Made by a program: the position numbers and the translations under genes | DNA from: Leptospira soteropolitanensis | GTDB lineage: Bacteria > Spirochaetota > Leptospiria > Leptospirales > Leptospiraceae | Direction of reading: 5' to 3' | Assembly (NCBI RefSeq): GCF_026151655.1 | Contig: NZ_JAMQPN010000007.1 | Coordinates: 124,001-188,000 of the forward strand | Length of the DNA: 64,000 nt | Shown: piece by piece, positions 46,340-55,911 of the stretch | Numbering within the stretch: the stretch's first letter is position 1 | Layout of the letters: the number at the start of each line of letters is the position of its first letter | The notes under the pieces: generated by a model | Database searches by the model: none | What the model was told of the DNA's origin: nothing | What the model saw: only the letters and a program-made list of their open reading frames with translations

Positions 46340-47503
46340 GTGAAGTTCGAATCACTTTATCGTCATTTTTTGCTGACCAAGGCGACCCATCTACCCGTGA
46401 TATCGGATGAGGGTGAATTACTTGGTCTACTTTCCAAAGATCGTGTCCATCGAGAATTGTCCGATTTAGGAAGAGAACGAGAAGAACTAGACGAAATCCC
46501 TTTAGAGATATTAGAAACCGAACTTCATGAAAATCTGATTTTATATTTCAAAGAATCTACGTTGATTCCTGTCATCGGCCTTGATGGCGAAAAAAAAGAC
46601 AATTGGGACAAACCAAGGTTCCTTGCCGCCTTTTCAAAATTAGACTCCGTAAACAACCGAGACCCAAAACTCGAAGAAATTGAATCCAAACTCGAAAAGA
46701 AAAAAGAAAACGCCGATTCTGTGCAGTGGTTTATGGAATTGATTTTGTCCCATTTCCCCGATGGACTTCTTGCGACTGATGTTGGTGGCTCTACTGTTTT
46801 TTATAATGAAACGTTTGAAAATGATATTCTCACCAAATCTTTGTTTCGTGATTCATTGCAATTGGCTGAAAAATACCTTCACAATCTTAATAGGGAAGTT
46901 CTAGCCACTTATCTAAAAGATCATGATTTGACTTTGGGTAAGGATGCAGACACAAGTGTATTACATACAAACATCACAGACCTTCGTGCAAACCTACGTA
47001 TCATCACTTTAAAAAAAGAGAAAAAGGTCGTTGGTTTTTTATACCATTTTTCGCCATCTAGTTTTGCTAATCCTTCTGGAGCTGGAAATTCTGAATTCCC
47101 GAATATGGATGAGGCATTTGTATCCAAACTTCCTCTCGAAACAGTTTTGGAAGAAATGGAAGCGCATTATATACATAAGTCGCTAAAAAGAAATTCCAAT
47201 AATATATCGCACACGGCGACAGAGCTTGGTGTTCCGAGAACTACTTTACAAAATAGAATCCGTTTTTTAAAACTCGCGGAACGTTTTCAAAATGAAGCCA
47301 AAGTAAAAACGGTAATTCCTCGAAAACGCTCTGAAAAACCAGCTGAAAAACCCAAAAAAAATACGGAAAAACGAGAGACGCCTCCTTCTAAAAAGGCCAA
47401 AACCATTCAAAAACCTGTGAAATCTGCAAAACAAGCGATTAAAGGTAAAAAACAGAGCCCAAAACCGGTACAAGCGAGAAAAAAGGCAAAAAAAAGACGT
47501 TGA
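46340..47503 (+). CDS. Fis-type transcription regulator with CBS- and PAS-like domains and a basic tail
   Basis: 387 residues, start GTG 46340. Order: a CBS-like N-terminus (HLPVISDEGELLGLLSKDRV, then TLIPVIGLDG), a PAS-like middle (QWFMELILSHFPDGLLATDVGG...), a Fis-family helix-turn-helix at about 285-312 (NISHTATELGVPRTTLQNRI), and a tail of about 65 residues made mainly of Lys, Pro, Ala and Arg, like histone H1. There is no AAA+ domain, so it is not a classical sigma-54 activator although the DNA-binding part is of that type. It lies 46 bases after the exported pair and upstream of rho. Its targets are unknown. Confidence 0.75.
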   Translation: MKFESLYRHFLLTKATHLPVISDEGELLGLLSKDRVHRELSDLGREREELDEIPLEILETELHENLILYFKESTLIPVIGLDGEKKDNWDKPRFLAAFSKLDSVNNRDPKLEEIESKLEKKKENADSVQWFMELILSHFPDGLLATDVGGSTVFYNETFENDILTKSLFRDSLQLAEKYLHNLNREVLATYLKDHDLTLGKDADTSVLHTNITDLRANLRIITLKKEKKVVGFLYHFSPSSFANPSGAGNSEFPNMDEAFVSKLPLETVLEEMEAHYIHKSLKRNSNNISHTATELGVPRTTLQNRIRFLKLAERFQNEAKVKTVIPRKRSEKPAEKPKKNTEKRETPPSKKAKTIQKPVKSAKQAIKGKKQSPKPVQARKKAKKRR

Positions 47504-47645
47504 CGAAAACACTTGGAAAAACAATTTTTTCATTACCGTTTGAGAAAACACCTCCGCACTTCGCTGTTTCCCTTGCATACATAACTTGCACAAATGGTTT
47601 CCCGATTTTAATCAAATACTCTAACAAATCAATGTAGAACAATCT

Positions 47646-49049
47646 ATGGCATCACGCAAACAAGAAGAAATCCAAGTTAACCCTCCTGAAGAACCAACAG
47701 AATATACCAACGGCATCATGGACCAAGACGATGCATCCGAACCACCGAAACAATTTAAGAAAAAAAAGAGTCGTTACGAAGGCCCGATTCCTCCTCCACT
47801 TGATTTAGTCGAACTCAAGAAAAAAAACATCAACGAACTGGCTGACCTTGCAAAAGGTTTAGGAGTAGAAAACACTCATGGTTTGAAAAAACAAAATTTG
47901 ATGTTTGCTCTTCTCCAAGCACAAACCGAAAAAGACGGACAAGTGCATGCTGCAGGAGTTATGGAAAGACTTCCCGATGGATATGGTTTCCTTCGGTCAC
48001 CTGACTACAATTATGTGCCAGGTCCAGATGATATTTATGTTTCCCCTTCCCAAATCAAATTATTTGGTCTTCGCACTGGTGATACTGTCACAGGTCTTAT
48101 CAGACCACCGAAGGAAGCAGAAAGATTTTTTGCGATGTTACGTGTGGAATCCATTAACGGATTTCCTGTGGAAGTTGCCCAAAAAAGAAATTTATTCGAT
48201 AACCTAACACCTCTTTACCCTAATGAAAGAATCAATATGGAGTTTGATCCAAGTCATTTGGATACTCGCGTGATTGACCTTATGTGTCCGATTGGAAAAG
48301 GACAAAGGGCACTCATTGTTGCCCCTCCTAGAACTGGTAAAACGGTTCTTATGCAATCCATTGCTAATGCCATCACTCGTAACCACCCAGAAATTTTTCT
48401 AATCGTCCTTCTGATTGATGAACGTCCAGAGGAAGTAACGGATATGGCTCGCCATGTAAAAGGTGAGGTGGTGAGTTCCACATTTGATGAACCAGCTCAA
48501 CGCCACGTGCAAGTGGCTGAGATGGTCATCGAAAAAGCAAAACGACTTGTGGAACATGGAAAGGATGTGGTCATTCTACTCGACTCGATCACAAGACTTG
48601 CCCGGGCATACAACCAGGTGGTTCCTACATCAGGAAAGATTCTTTCTGGTGGTGTGGACTCCAATGCCCTCCACAAACCAAAACGTTTCTTTGGAGCGGC
48701 AAGGAATATCGAAGAAGGTGGGTCACTTACCATCATCGCAACCGCCCTTATTGACACGGGTTCCCGAATGGACGAGGTGATTTTTGAGGAATTTAAGGGA
48801 ACGGGAAATATGGAAATCCATTTGGATCGAAAACTCGCAGACAAACGAATTTTCCCAGCCATCGACATCAACCGATCTGGAACCAGGAAGGAAGAGCTTC
48901 TCCTGCCGCAGGATACCCTCACTCGAGTCTTTATCCTTCGAAAAGTACTTTCTCCTATGAGTATCACCGAAAGTATGGAACTATTGATTGAAAAAATGCG
49001 TGGCGCGAAGACAAACGACCAATTCCTCGCCAGCATGAATACGAACTAA
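47646..49049 (+). CDS. rho: Transcription termination factor Rho
   Basis: A hexameric RNA-dependent ATPase that ends transcription. Residues 1-55 are a Lys/Glu/Pro-rich extension; the N-terminal helix bundle starts at [20 protein letters not shown]; the RNA-binding cold-shock-like domain includes [22 protein letters not shown]; Walker A is APPRTGKT at 226-233; the Q-loop/R-loop part has [27 protein letters not shown] and [13 protein letters not shown]. Length is normal for the family. rpmE follows 10 bases later. The 142-base leader upstream may house regulation, but I see no specific element. Confidence 0.97.
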   Translation: MASRKQEEIQVNPPEEPTEYTNGIMDQDDASEPPKQFKKKKSRYEGPIPPPLDLVELKKKNINELADLAKGLGVENTHGLKKQNLMFALLQAQTEKDGQVHAAGVMERLPDGYGFLRSPDYNYVPGPDDIYVSPSQIKLFGLRTGDTVTGLIRPPKEAERFFAMLRVESINGFPVEVAQKRNLFDNLTPLYPNERINMEFDPSHLDTRVIDLMCPIGKGQRALIVAPPRTGKTVLMQSIANAITRNHPEIFLIVLLIDERPEEVTDMARHVKGEVVSSTFDEPAQRHVQVAEMVIEKAKRLVEHGKDVVILLDSITRLARAYNQVVPTSGKILSGGVDSNALHKPKRFFGAARNIEEGGSLTIIATALIDTGSRMDEVIFEEFKGTGNMEIHLDRKLADKRIFPAIDINRSGTRKEELLLPQDTLTRVFILRKVLSPMSITESMELLIEKMRGAKTNDQFLASMNTN

Positions 49050-49059
49050 AAGGGCCACC

Positions 49060-49260
49060 ATGAAAACTGACATACATCCAAAATACGTTTCTGCAAAAAT
49101 TAAATGCGCTTGTGGTACAGTGATCGATACAAGATCCACTGCAGGGGATATCAGTGTGGAAATTTGTTCCAACTGTCATCCATTCTTTACTGGTAAATCC
49201 AAATTAGTGGATACAACCGGTCGCGTAGACAAGTTCAAGAAAAAATACAAAATGAAGTAA
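49060..49260 (+). CDS. rpmE: 50S ribosomal protein L31 (zinc-binding type)
   Basis: 66 residues. MKTDIHPKY is the usual start and the four zinc-binding Cys are present (Cys16, Cys18, Cys36, Cys39), so this is the C+ form that can release zinc under limitation. It is a large-subunit protein. The rho-rpmE order is common in bacteria. Confidence 0.96.
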   Translation: MKTDIHPKYVSAKIKCACGTVIDTRSTAGDISVEICSNCHPFFTGKSKLVDTTGRVDKFKKKYKMK

Positions 49261-49307
49261 GAGGCTTTGGCCTCAGATCCGTCTAACTAATAACGGGGGA
49301 ACAACTC

Positions 49308-50102
49308 ATGGCAGTAATGGACTTTGCTCGCTACAAAGAAATCAACGACCAAAGAATGAATTACCGTGAGATGGAAGACGCCACTGTCGTCTCCTATTAC
49401 CGTAACACGGGTTGCGGGGACGGATACCGCATTTATTTAAAGTTAAACGACAATCAAATTGTGGAAGACGCAAGTTACACCACAACAGGTTGCGGGTTTG
49501 GAATTGTTGCTCTTGCGATGGCAACTGAGTATGCAAAAGGCAAATCTTTAACCGAACTTAAAAATCTTACTCCTGAAACATTAGAAACGCTTTTTGAATT
49601 TCCCGAACGAAGGAAAAATTATCCTGAGTCTGCAGTAGCTGCTCTCAAAAAAGCAGTGGAAGACTATGAGTCTGGGCAAGGTGTTCCCAAAGAAAACCGA
49701 ATCACAAAAGCACAAACTATGGAACTTCTTCATAAACAAGGACATTTGAGGGAAGCTAAGTTATCCAGTGTTATGTTGGAGAAAGAAAAATTGGACGGTG
49801 TCGATTTTTCAGGTGCCGACCTACACAATGCTTTCCTTCAAAATTCTAGTTTTGTGGGAGCCAACTTTCAGGGCGCCAATCTTAAAGCTTCTTTTTTTAA
49901 TGGAGCTGATTTAAGGAATGCTAATTTTCGCGGAGCTGATTTGCGTTTTGCAAAACTTGCTTCAGCAAAAATTGAGGGTGCTGATTTTACGGATGCCATT
50001 TACGACATTGGAACCCGAGTGGATCACAGCCAAATGTTCATCTTCGATGTAATGAAAAAAGCAGGGAAAGATTTGTATCTGAAAACAGAGGATGGGGAAT
50101 GA
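49308..50102 (+). CDS. NifU/IscU-like domain fused to pentapeptide repeats
   Basis: 264 residues. The first 120 or so match the IscU/SufU/NifU scaffold fold: NTGCGDGYRIYLKL holds Cys36 and TTTGCGFGIVALAMATEYAKGKSLTEL holds Cys62. The third cluster ligand, normally a Cys in RVKCA, is missing: the aligned stretch reads NYPESAVAALKKA with Ser108. From about 155 to 230 a run of pentapeptide repeats follows (A[DN]LxN/FxGA pattern, for example FSGADLHNAF, FRGADLRFAK), which should form a right-handed beta-helix. Cluster assembly by two Cys, or a carrier or regulatory role, are both possible. The next gene overlaps by ATGA. Confidence 0.8.
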   Translation: MAVMDFARYKEINDQRMNYREMEDATVVSYYRNTGCGDGYRIYLKLNDNQIVEDASYTTTGCGFGIVALAMATEYAKGKSLTELKNLTPETLETLFEFPERRKNYPESAVAALKKAVEDYESGQGVPKENRITKAQTMELLHKQGHLREAKLSSVMLEKEKLDGVDFSGADLHNAFLQNSSFVGANFQGANLKASFFNGADLRNANFRGADLRFAKLASAKIEGADFTDAIYDIGTRVDHSQMFIFDVMKKAGKDLYLKTEDGE

Positions 50103-50287
50103 AGCCAGGCGATAAGGCAAAACTCACCAAACAAACATTCCTGCACCAAGGGATTTTTATTTTTACTGGTTCTACAGTTGAAATCAAAGAAGTCCAATCC
50201 GACAAAGTGATCGTAGTTTATAACGACAAAGAAGGATATCCTCACGATTTAGAAATGAATCTGACCGATTTGTCCCCGCTTTCATAA
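50099..50287 (+). CDS. Small protein of unknown function, SH3-like
   Basis: 62 residues, cytoplasmic, all-beta pattern: GDKAKLTKQTF, GIFIFTGSTVEIKEVQSDKVIVVYNDKEGYPHDLEM. The alternating hydrophobic strands and Gly/Asp turns suggest a small SH3/KOW-like barrel. It overlaps the NifU-pentapeptide gene by 4 bases and probably works with it; no function can be given. Confidence 0.7.
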   Translation: MKPGDKAKLTKQTFLHQGIFIFTGSTVEIKEVQSDKVIVVYNDKEGYPHDLEMNLTDLSPLS

Positions 50288-50298
50288 ATCCGATTTTC

Positions 50299-50326
50299 TT
50301 GACACAAATCCTAAGAATCGTAACGT
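50299..50326 (+). promoter_or_regulatory. Candidate sigma-70 promoter of the STAS gene
   Basis: TTGACA at 50299-50304 is a perfect -35 hexamer; TAACGT at 50321-50326, 16 bases further, is a mediocre -10. The start codon is at 50342, so the leader would be under ten bases. The -35 is convincing, the rest less so. Confidence 0.45.
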
Positions 50327-50341
50327 ATTGTTAATCCAACT

Positions 50342-50701
50342 ATGTTGATTCAAAGCCACCGTCAGGAAAATCACCTTCTTCTATCGATCCAAAGGGATGT
50401 CTTGATGGAAAACTCACGTGAGTTTTACCAAGAATTTGAAAAGGCTATTGAAAGCAAAAATTTCGGAAAATTGACAATGGATTTTCATTCCGTAAAGTTT
50501 TTGGACTCCAGCGGAATTGGTGCTGTGATTAAAGCTTCTTCTGCCTTACACAATCGGGGTGTGGAAATCTTTGTCACCAATCTGAACAAAAATCTAAACT
50601 CAGTATTTCGTCTTTCTGGACTCAATCACATTCTTTCCATTTTGACGTTGGATGAATACCTTTCTAAATTTCCGGAGTTTCAAAAAACTCTAGAGGCATA
50701 A
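50342..50701 (+). CDS. STAS-domain anti-sigma factor antagonist
   Basis: 119 residues, a single STAS domain as in SpoIIAA/RsbV. The phosphorylation loop is VKFLDSSGIGAVIKAS (Asp55-Ser56-Ser57), so the protein can be switched by a serine kinase and a PP2C phosphatase in a partner-switching pathway. FVTNLNKNLNSVFRLSGL is also typical. No RsbW-type kinase is next to it; a SpoIIE-type phosphatase lies 5 kb away on the other strand. It probably has its own promoter. Confidence 0.9.
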   Translation: MLIQSHRQENHLLLSIQRDVLMENSREFYQEFEKAIESKNFGKLTMDFHSVKFLDSSGIGAVIKASSALHNRGVEIFVTNLNKNLNSVFRLSGLNHILSILTLDEYLSKFPEFQKTLEA

Positions 50702-50706
50702 GCGTA

Positions 50707-51471
50707 ATGAAACTCTATCGAATTTTCTCTCTACTCATTCTATCCATTACTTTGAATTCCTGTGCTACAGGTGTAAAGTCCAGATCTTTGCTTTTTCGCA
50801 GTAATGAGTTTGCAATCTATACTGTGGCCCGCGACAAAATCAATTTAAAGTCAGAAACTTCTGTGGCAAAAACTTTTGCTCATCCAGTGGAAATCACAGA
50901 AGATAAGGTTTTAGATTTACTTGGAAATATTCGGTTTCGTGAAGAAAGTTCTTATGGAGATGTAAACCGATACGTATTCGAGGAAAAAGAAATCAAAGAA
51001 TTTGCTATGGATCTTGTTGATGGTTTGCAAAAATTAAAATCTGACCAAATTCTTTTAGTGATTTCTAAATACAATCCTGTTCGGTCCGTAGTTTCTCATT
51101 ATTCCAGAACTGGTTTTTATATTTGGTCTACAGATACTTCAATCGAAATTCTTTTTGGAGAACTTCAAAAAGAAATTTCTTATGATGAACAAGGGAACTA
51201 TTTTGATTGGTCGAATATCCCGGATATTCCTTTTGAACATTTCCCGCAGTCCACATACATTTTACAAGGTCCAGGGTTTTCCTTTAAAAAGGTATCTGGT
51301 TTTCGCAATAAACATTGGTTAGTTTTTGATAAGGCTGATTTAGCAAAATTAAAATTTGAGAAACGCAAGAAAACTACCGTTCCAGAGGTGACAAACTCTG
51401 TGGATGCAGATCTTAAACCAGAGAAAAAAATCTCACGAGATGAGGAAGAAGGGATTATCAACGTAGATTAA
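50707..51471 (+). CDS. Lipoprotein of unknown function
   Basis: 254 residues with signal MKLYRIFSLLILSITLNSC (lipobox LNSC, Cys19). The mature part is mixed and ends in a charged tail rich in Lys and Glu. No family recognised. It starts 5 bases after the STAS stop, so the two are probably co-transcribed. It converges on the FapA gene with 7 bases between. Confidence 0.72.
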   Translation: MKLYRIFSLLILSITLNSCATGVKSRSLLFRSNEFAIYTVARDKINLKSETSVAKTFAHPVEITEDKVLDLLGNIRFREESSYGDVNRYVFEEKEIKEFAMDLVDGLQKLKSDQILLVISKYNPVRSVVSHYSRTGFYIWSTDTSIEILFGELQKEISYDEQGNYFDWSNIPDIPFEHFPQSTYILQGPGFSFKKVSGFRNKHWLVFDKADLAKLKFEKRKKTTVPEVTNSVDADLKPEKKISRDEEEGIINVD

Positions 51472-51478
51472 TATACGT

Positions 51479-53149
51479 TTAGTCTTCTTTTCGAATGACG
51501 GTTCGTTCGGTTTGAATGCTACCGTCAGTTCCCAAATAAAAATGTGTTTTTCCCACGAGCGAATTGATACCCAAACGGTAGTTTTTTCCTGCTCCAAAAC
51601 TTAAATCCACACCTGGAAAAACTTCTCTTTCTACATCAACAAAGGCATCTGGATTTGGTTCATAAGAACCAAGTGCGGTTTCAAACTGTTTGGATTCTGT
51701 TTCCAAAACTTTCGTAAACTTTTCGTTAGCATCTTTTAGTTTGATGATACTTTCTTTTTCCTCGAGTGTGAGTTCTTTTTTTTGACTTTTTTCGACTAGT
51801 TTAGTAAGAGCGAGTTGCACTTTGTGAAGAGTAATTTCTTTTTCAGTGATTTCCTTTTTCATTCGATTGAGTTCATCTAAAAGTTCAGGTGGTGTTCCTA
51901 TGGCGACTTTAGTTTTGGTTTCTACTACAGCACCTAGCTTAGAGCAGGTGAGAGAGTTTCCTGCGATGATGGTTCCTCCCATTACTTCACCACGTCCTCC
52001 CAAAACTCGAATCAAGTCCTTGGCGGAAAGTTCGGAATGCATGACTGCTTCTTCAACAAAGATACTTCCTTGTGCTGTGAGTTTTCCTTGTTCTACAAAT
52101 TTAGCGTAGATATTTCCTTCTGATTCAATATATCCTTCCCCACGCCCCATAAACCCGCCAGAAAGAACAATGTCTCCTTTCGCTTTTAGGAAGGCCTTAC
52201 CCACAGAGTTACGTATGATGATACTTCCGTTGGTGGTGAGAGAAAATCCATCTCCGATTTTTTCTTCCACGATGATGGTGCCAGGAAAATCAATATTTCC
52301 AGTAGAGTAGTCAACCGCTTCGAGTTGGATGACTTCATCCACTTTTATTTCTAGCGAAGCAGACAACACAGGTCTACCGGCAATTTTGGCGTATAGTTTT
52401 TCCCCTTTGAGTTCTACATTAGGTCCAAGATTCCAATCTACGGATTTTTCTTCTGGGTAAGGGATAATGGTTCCATTTACAGTTTTCCCAAATTCTCCTT
52501 TTTTAGGTGGAATTCTTTCTGCAATGAGATCACCCGGTTTTACAGATTGAATGACACCAATGTTTTTATAATCAATTCGACCATGTTCATCTTCTTCTAA
52601 CTGAGGTTTGTTGTCCGAGCGAAAATAAATTTTAATTTCACCATCTTTGCCTGGAACGGGTGGAAAACCTTTGGCTATGGTATATGGAACAAAAAAGTTT
52701 GGATTTTTGATTTGATTTTGGATGACAACATCAATGATCCCTACTGAAATTCCAACGGAGGCAATTTGTTCACGTAGCTGGTATTCGGTGAGAAGTGCTC
52801 CTCCATGTTTGGGTGGGTGGAGAACCATTTTGGCTTCCATATAATCTTCGGAGATGGTAATGTCAGCATAGGAACTGATGGGATCACCCTTCGACCAAGT
52901 GCCAATTTCTACAGGTTTGTTTTCAGAAAGAGCTACTGCTTTTTTGATTTGTTCCCCGTTATAACCTTCTACACCAAAAAGCTGAACCCTCGCTATGACA
53001 TCTTTGTAATCGACTTTTTTCCCTTTGGCCCCAGGTTTTGTAATTTTTAAAACTGCCTTGCCACCTAAATTTTCAATCTGGAAATAACCATTTTCTGAGG
53101 CTTCTAAATCTTGGAGAATTCTGTCTGTATAAGAGTCTGGGCCGGGCAT
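51479..53149 (-). CDS. FapA (DUF342) family protein
   Basis: 556 residues. The N-terminal part is an alpha/beta domain; the centre is the FapA beta-helix, seen as KPGDLIAERIPPKKGEFGKTVNG and then a long series of short Gly-rich strands (about 220-400). A coiled coil follows (about 410-480: LLDELNRMKKEITEKEITLHK and on), with a small C-terminal domain. FapA proteins are cytoplasmic polymers implicated in envelope or polar organisation; their exact role is unclear. It directly follows the GT-B gene (stop TAA then ATG) and ends the leftward operon. Confidence 0.87.
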   Translation of the reverse strand: MPGPDSYTDRILQDLEASENGYFQIENLGGKAVLKITKPGAKGKKVDYKDVIARVQLFGVEGYNGEQIKKAVALSENKPVEIGTWSKGDPISSYADITISEDYMEAKMVLHPPKHGGALLTEYQLREQIASVGISVGIIDVVIQNQIKNPNFFVPYTIAKGFPPVPGKDGEIKIYFRSDNKPQLEEDEHGRIDYKNIGVIQSVKPGDLIAERIPPKKGEFGKTVNGTIIPYPEEKSVDWNLGPNVELKGEKLYAKIAGRPVLSASLEIKVDEVIQLEAVDYSTGNIDFPGTIIVEEKIGDGFSLTTNGSIIIRNSVGKAFLKAKGDIVLSGGFMGRGEGYIESEGNIYAKFVEQGKLTAQGSIFVEEAVMHSELSAKDLIRVLGGRGEVMGGTIIAGNSLTCSKLGAVVETKTKVAIGTPPELLDELNRMKKEITEKEITLHKVQLALTKLVEKSQKKELTLEEKESIIKLKDANEKFTKVLETESKQFETALGSYEPNPDAFVDVEREVFPGVDLSFGAGKNYRLGINSLVGKTHFYLGTDGSIQTERTVIRKED

Positions 53150-54217
53150 TTAATTGTATTCTAATAAGTGAGAAACTACATCTTCCTCCCCATTAGTTTT
53201 TAATTCTAACTTCGGAGTCATGGAGTCGATCGTATTCATTAGAGTCAGCACTTCTTCAAATTGACAAGAAATTATTCGAGAAAGGTCAATATAAGCGGAA
53301 CGAAAGTATAAATCCAAAGCATTTACCAAATGGATGTATTCACTAAAATCGCCACGATCAGTATAAAGAATAGGAGTTTTGGCATAATAACATTCTGCTA
53401 AAATTCCGTATCCTGGTTTAGTACATACATAATCGACAGCTGCTACGAGGTCTGGATAATGTGAGACTTCAGGAACTAAAATTCCTTCCGATTGGATTCC
53501 GGGAACTCCATACGCTACAAGCTGAATGGATTTTGCTAATTTTTCGATTTGTAGTGTGGTTCCTTCTAGACCATAGGCACCGAAGGATAAAAGAATGTAT
53601 GTGGTTTCATCATTTAATCCAAATAATTTCCTTGCTTGTGCTTTGGATAGGTTTGGTTTTCTTCCCACAAGACCAATGTTAGCCGATTCTAAAAAAGGTG
53701 GCATGGGGCAAGAAAATGGTAGAACCAGTGCCTCTGTAACAAATCCGTATTCTACTTGTAGTTGTTCGCTAAGAGTTCCAAAATAGGAATCATCTTTCTC
53801 GTAATTTTTATAAATAAAATCCCAAGTAAAGTTCCCGATAAATACGCTGGAAATCCCCGCTTCCAAAGCAATGGTGATGGGAAAAGAAGAGCTATCGGTT
53901 AGGATTAAACCGATTTTGTTTTTTTTGCAATATTCTGTTTCTTCTTTTAGTAGGTTCGATTTCTTTTTTTCGAAGTCAATGAGCTCTTCTTTAGTTGTTT
54001 TTAAATCGATGGAAAGTGAGTTTTTTTGTGATACACCTACATCGAGTTTTAGATTCCGAGTTCTTAGTTTTGGATGGGTAAAATCCAAAAAAGAGATCCT
54101 TGTGCTAACTAAATGAATCTCTTCAATGAATTCTTCTTTTAGTAGCCGTTTTATGATATTGCCAGAACGACTGATATGGCCAAAGCCATGACCTGAAATA
54201 TAAAAATAAAGTTTCAT
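53150..54217 (-). CDS. GT-B-fold glycosyltransferase-like protein
   Basis: 355 residues. The opening MKLYFYISGHGFGHISRS has the Gly/His-rich loop of MGT/UGT-like enzymes and of the N-terminal domain of L-arabinokinase-type proteins. The C-terminal half carries YILLSFGAYGLEG and the donor-binding KPGYGILAECYYAKTPILY. It would transfer a sugar from a nucleotide donor, substrate unknown. It overlaps the TrmH gene (ATGA) and abuts the FapA gene. Confidence 0.78.
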   Translation of the reverse strand: MKLYFYISGHGFGHISRSGNIIKRLLKEEFIEEIHLVSTRISFLDFTHPKLRTRNLKLDVGVSQKNSLSIDLKTTKEELIDFEKKKSNLLKEETEYCKKNKIGLILTDSSSFPITIALEAGISSVFIGNFTWDFIYKNYEKDDSYFGTLSEQLQVEYGFVTEALVLPFSCPMPPFLESANIGLVGRKPNLSKAQARKLFGLNDETTYILLSFGAYGLEGTTLQIEKLAKSIQLVAYGVPGIQSEGILVPEVSHYPDLVAAVDYVCTKPGYGILAECYYAKTPILYTDRGDFSEYIHLVNALDLYFRSAYIDLSRIISCQFEEVLTLMNTIDSMTPKLELKTNGEEDVVSHLLEYN

Positions 54218-55047
54218 TTGTTTCTTTGTCTTATGGATTCATACAAAACAATTCCACAAGACATAGCTAAGTTTAACGAATCAGCCTCACCTAGCATTGG
54301 TAAGTGGAGAGTATCATCGGAAAGTTTTTTTGCATCAACACTTAGTCCATATTGTTCACTTCCAAAAAGAAATACTGATTTTTCTTTCATATTGACGGAA
54401 GTATAAAGTGTTTTTCCTTCAGGAGTTACCGCGTAACGTTTGTATCCTTTCGATCGGAATTGGGTTAAGACTTCTTTTAAATCTCCAATATAAACTGGCA
54501 AAGTAAAAATGGTGCCTGTACTCGCACGAACTACATTTGGATTAAAAAGATCGATCCTTGGGTCTGTGACGATTACAAGACCAACCCCAGCACCTTCAGC
54601 GGTGCGTAGGATGGTTCCGAGATTACCTGGCTTTTCTACCCCTTCAATGATGAGGATGGGATTGGTTTCAATGGTTTTGATTTTGTCCCAAGGGACATGG
54701 GCATCGGGCGTTTCTGCAACAGCGATTAGGCCATCCGGCCGATCCCTGTAAGATATTTTTTCAAAAATTTTACGAGGAAGTTCAAAGATAGGACAAGGAA
54801 TCGACTCAATGAGGGCTTCTTCATTTTCTCCCAAAAAACATTCTGGGGAAATGAAGAGACTTGTGATTTTTACCGGCAAACAAGGAATAGGTGAGTTTGG
54901 GTTACTTGTGACCGCTTTTTTGATTTCCCGATACCCTTCGATGAAAAACTTTTTTTCTTCATCGCGGTTTCGTTTTTCTTTGAGTCCAGCGACCCATTTG
55001 ACCTTGGGGTTGGAAAAACTTGTGATGTATTGTCTTCTGTTTGGCAT
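54214..55047 (-). CDS. TrmH/SpoU-family RNA 2'-O-methyltransferase
   Basis: 277 residues. An N-terminal substrate-binding part is followed by the knotted SPOUT domain with its three motifs: EKPGNLGTILRTAEGAG, FLFGSEQYGLS and LPMLGEADSLNLAMSCGIVLYE. These enzymes methylate ribose 2'-OH of tRNA or 23S rRNA using S-adenosylmethionine; the layout resembles RlmB/TsnR-type proteins. It lies between another methyltransferase gene and the glycosyltransferase, 30 bases after the former. Confidence 0.9.
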   Translation of the reverse strand: MPNRRQYITSFSNPKVKWVAGLKEKRNRDEEKKFFIEGYREIKKAVTSNPNSPIPCLPVKITSLFISPECFLGENEEALIESIPCPIFELPRKIFEKISYRDRPDGLIAVAETPDAHVPWDKIKTIETNPILIIEGVEKPGNLGTILRTAEGAGVGLVIVTDPRIDLFNPNVVRASTGTIFTLPVYIGDLKEVLTQFRSKGYKRYAVTPEGKTLYTSVNMKEKSVFLFGSEQYGLSVDAKKLSDDTLHLPMLGEADSLNLAMSCGIVLYESIRQRNK

Positions 55048-55077
55048 GGACGGATCGGATCTTTAGATTGGCCTAAT

Positions 55078-55911
55078 TTATTTAGAGAAGAAAGTACAAA
55101 ATCCAGCTGGGTATTTTTTTCCGGATTTTTCTGGAATGAATAATTCGGAAGTTTCATAAGACCCTTTGGTTTTGATTCGTGAGGATAATATCCTTTCTAA
55201 GGTTAAAGGACTAAAACCCTGGCTATGGCAACTGAGGATGACAAATTCTGGTTTGGAATCAGAGAGTTCCATCAGGGCATCCATCAGTTCACTTAAATTC
55301 TCCTCAATTTTCCAAACCTCTCCTTTGGACCCACGTCCAAAACTTGGAGGGTCAAGAATCAGACCTTGGTATTTTTTTCCCCGTTTGATTTCACGACGGA
55401 TGAATTTCATCACATCATCCACAATCCACCTGACCGGTTTGGAATCGAGACCAGAGAGTTTTGCATTTTCCCGGGCCCAGTCCACCATTCCTTTTGAAGC
55501 ATCTACATGGCAGACACTCATACCTGCATCAAGGCATGCAAGAGTGGATCCTCCTGAATAAGCAAATAGATTTAATACTTCTAGGCCTTGTTTCTTTTTT
55601 CCAATCTCTCGGATGCGATCCCAATTGGTTTCTTGTTCTGGGAAAAGGCCAATATGCCCAAAGGGCGTGAGTTTGATTTTAAAAGTTAAATTTGAGAATT
55701 CGATGGTGAAACTCTCTGGAACTTTTTTTTGAAAATTCCAATGGCCTGAGCCGGAATCATTTTTGATATACTGGGCATGCAGGTCGTTCCAAATTCCTGG
55801 GTTTTCTTTTCCATAAGCAGAAGTAGGGGAGGAACGAAGGAGTTTATAACCACCGACGATTTCTAATTTAGATAAGTCACCTGAGTCCAGGAGTTCGTAA
55901 CTTTTTGTCAT
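55078..55911 (-). CDS. RlmI/RlmK-like class I SAM-dependent methyltransferase
   Basis: 277 residues. The SAM-binding motif is VLNLFAYSGGSTLACLDAGM, then VCHVDASKGMVDWARENAKLSG and the catalytic/binding LILDPPSFGRGSKGEVW, as in 23S rRNA m5C methyltransferases of the RlmI/RlmK family. No PUA domain is present, so it is shorter than RlmI. It overlaps the phosphatase gene by ATGA. rRNA as substrate is inferred. Confidence 0.87.
   Translation of the reverse strand: MTKSYELLDSGDLSKLEIVGGYKLLRSSPTSAYGKENPGIWNDLHAQYIKNDSGSGHWNFQKKVPESFTIEFSNLTFKIKLTPFGHIGLFPEQETNWDRIREIGKKKQGLEVLNLFAYSGGSTLACLDAGMSVCHVDASKGMVDWARENAKLSGLDSKPVRWIVDDVMKFIRREIKRGKKYQGLILDPPSFGRGSKGEVWKIEENLSELMDALMELSDSKPEFVILSCHSQGFSPLTLERILSSRIKTKGSYETSELFIPEKSGKKYPAGFCTFFSK

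Noticed and set aside
54809..55066. Short open frames opposite the RNA methyltransferase genes
   Set aside because: Shadows of well-supported genes, with no start signals or family features.
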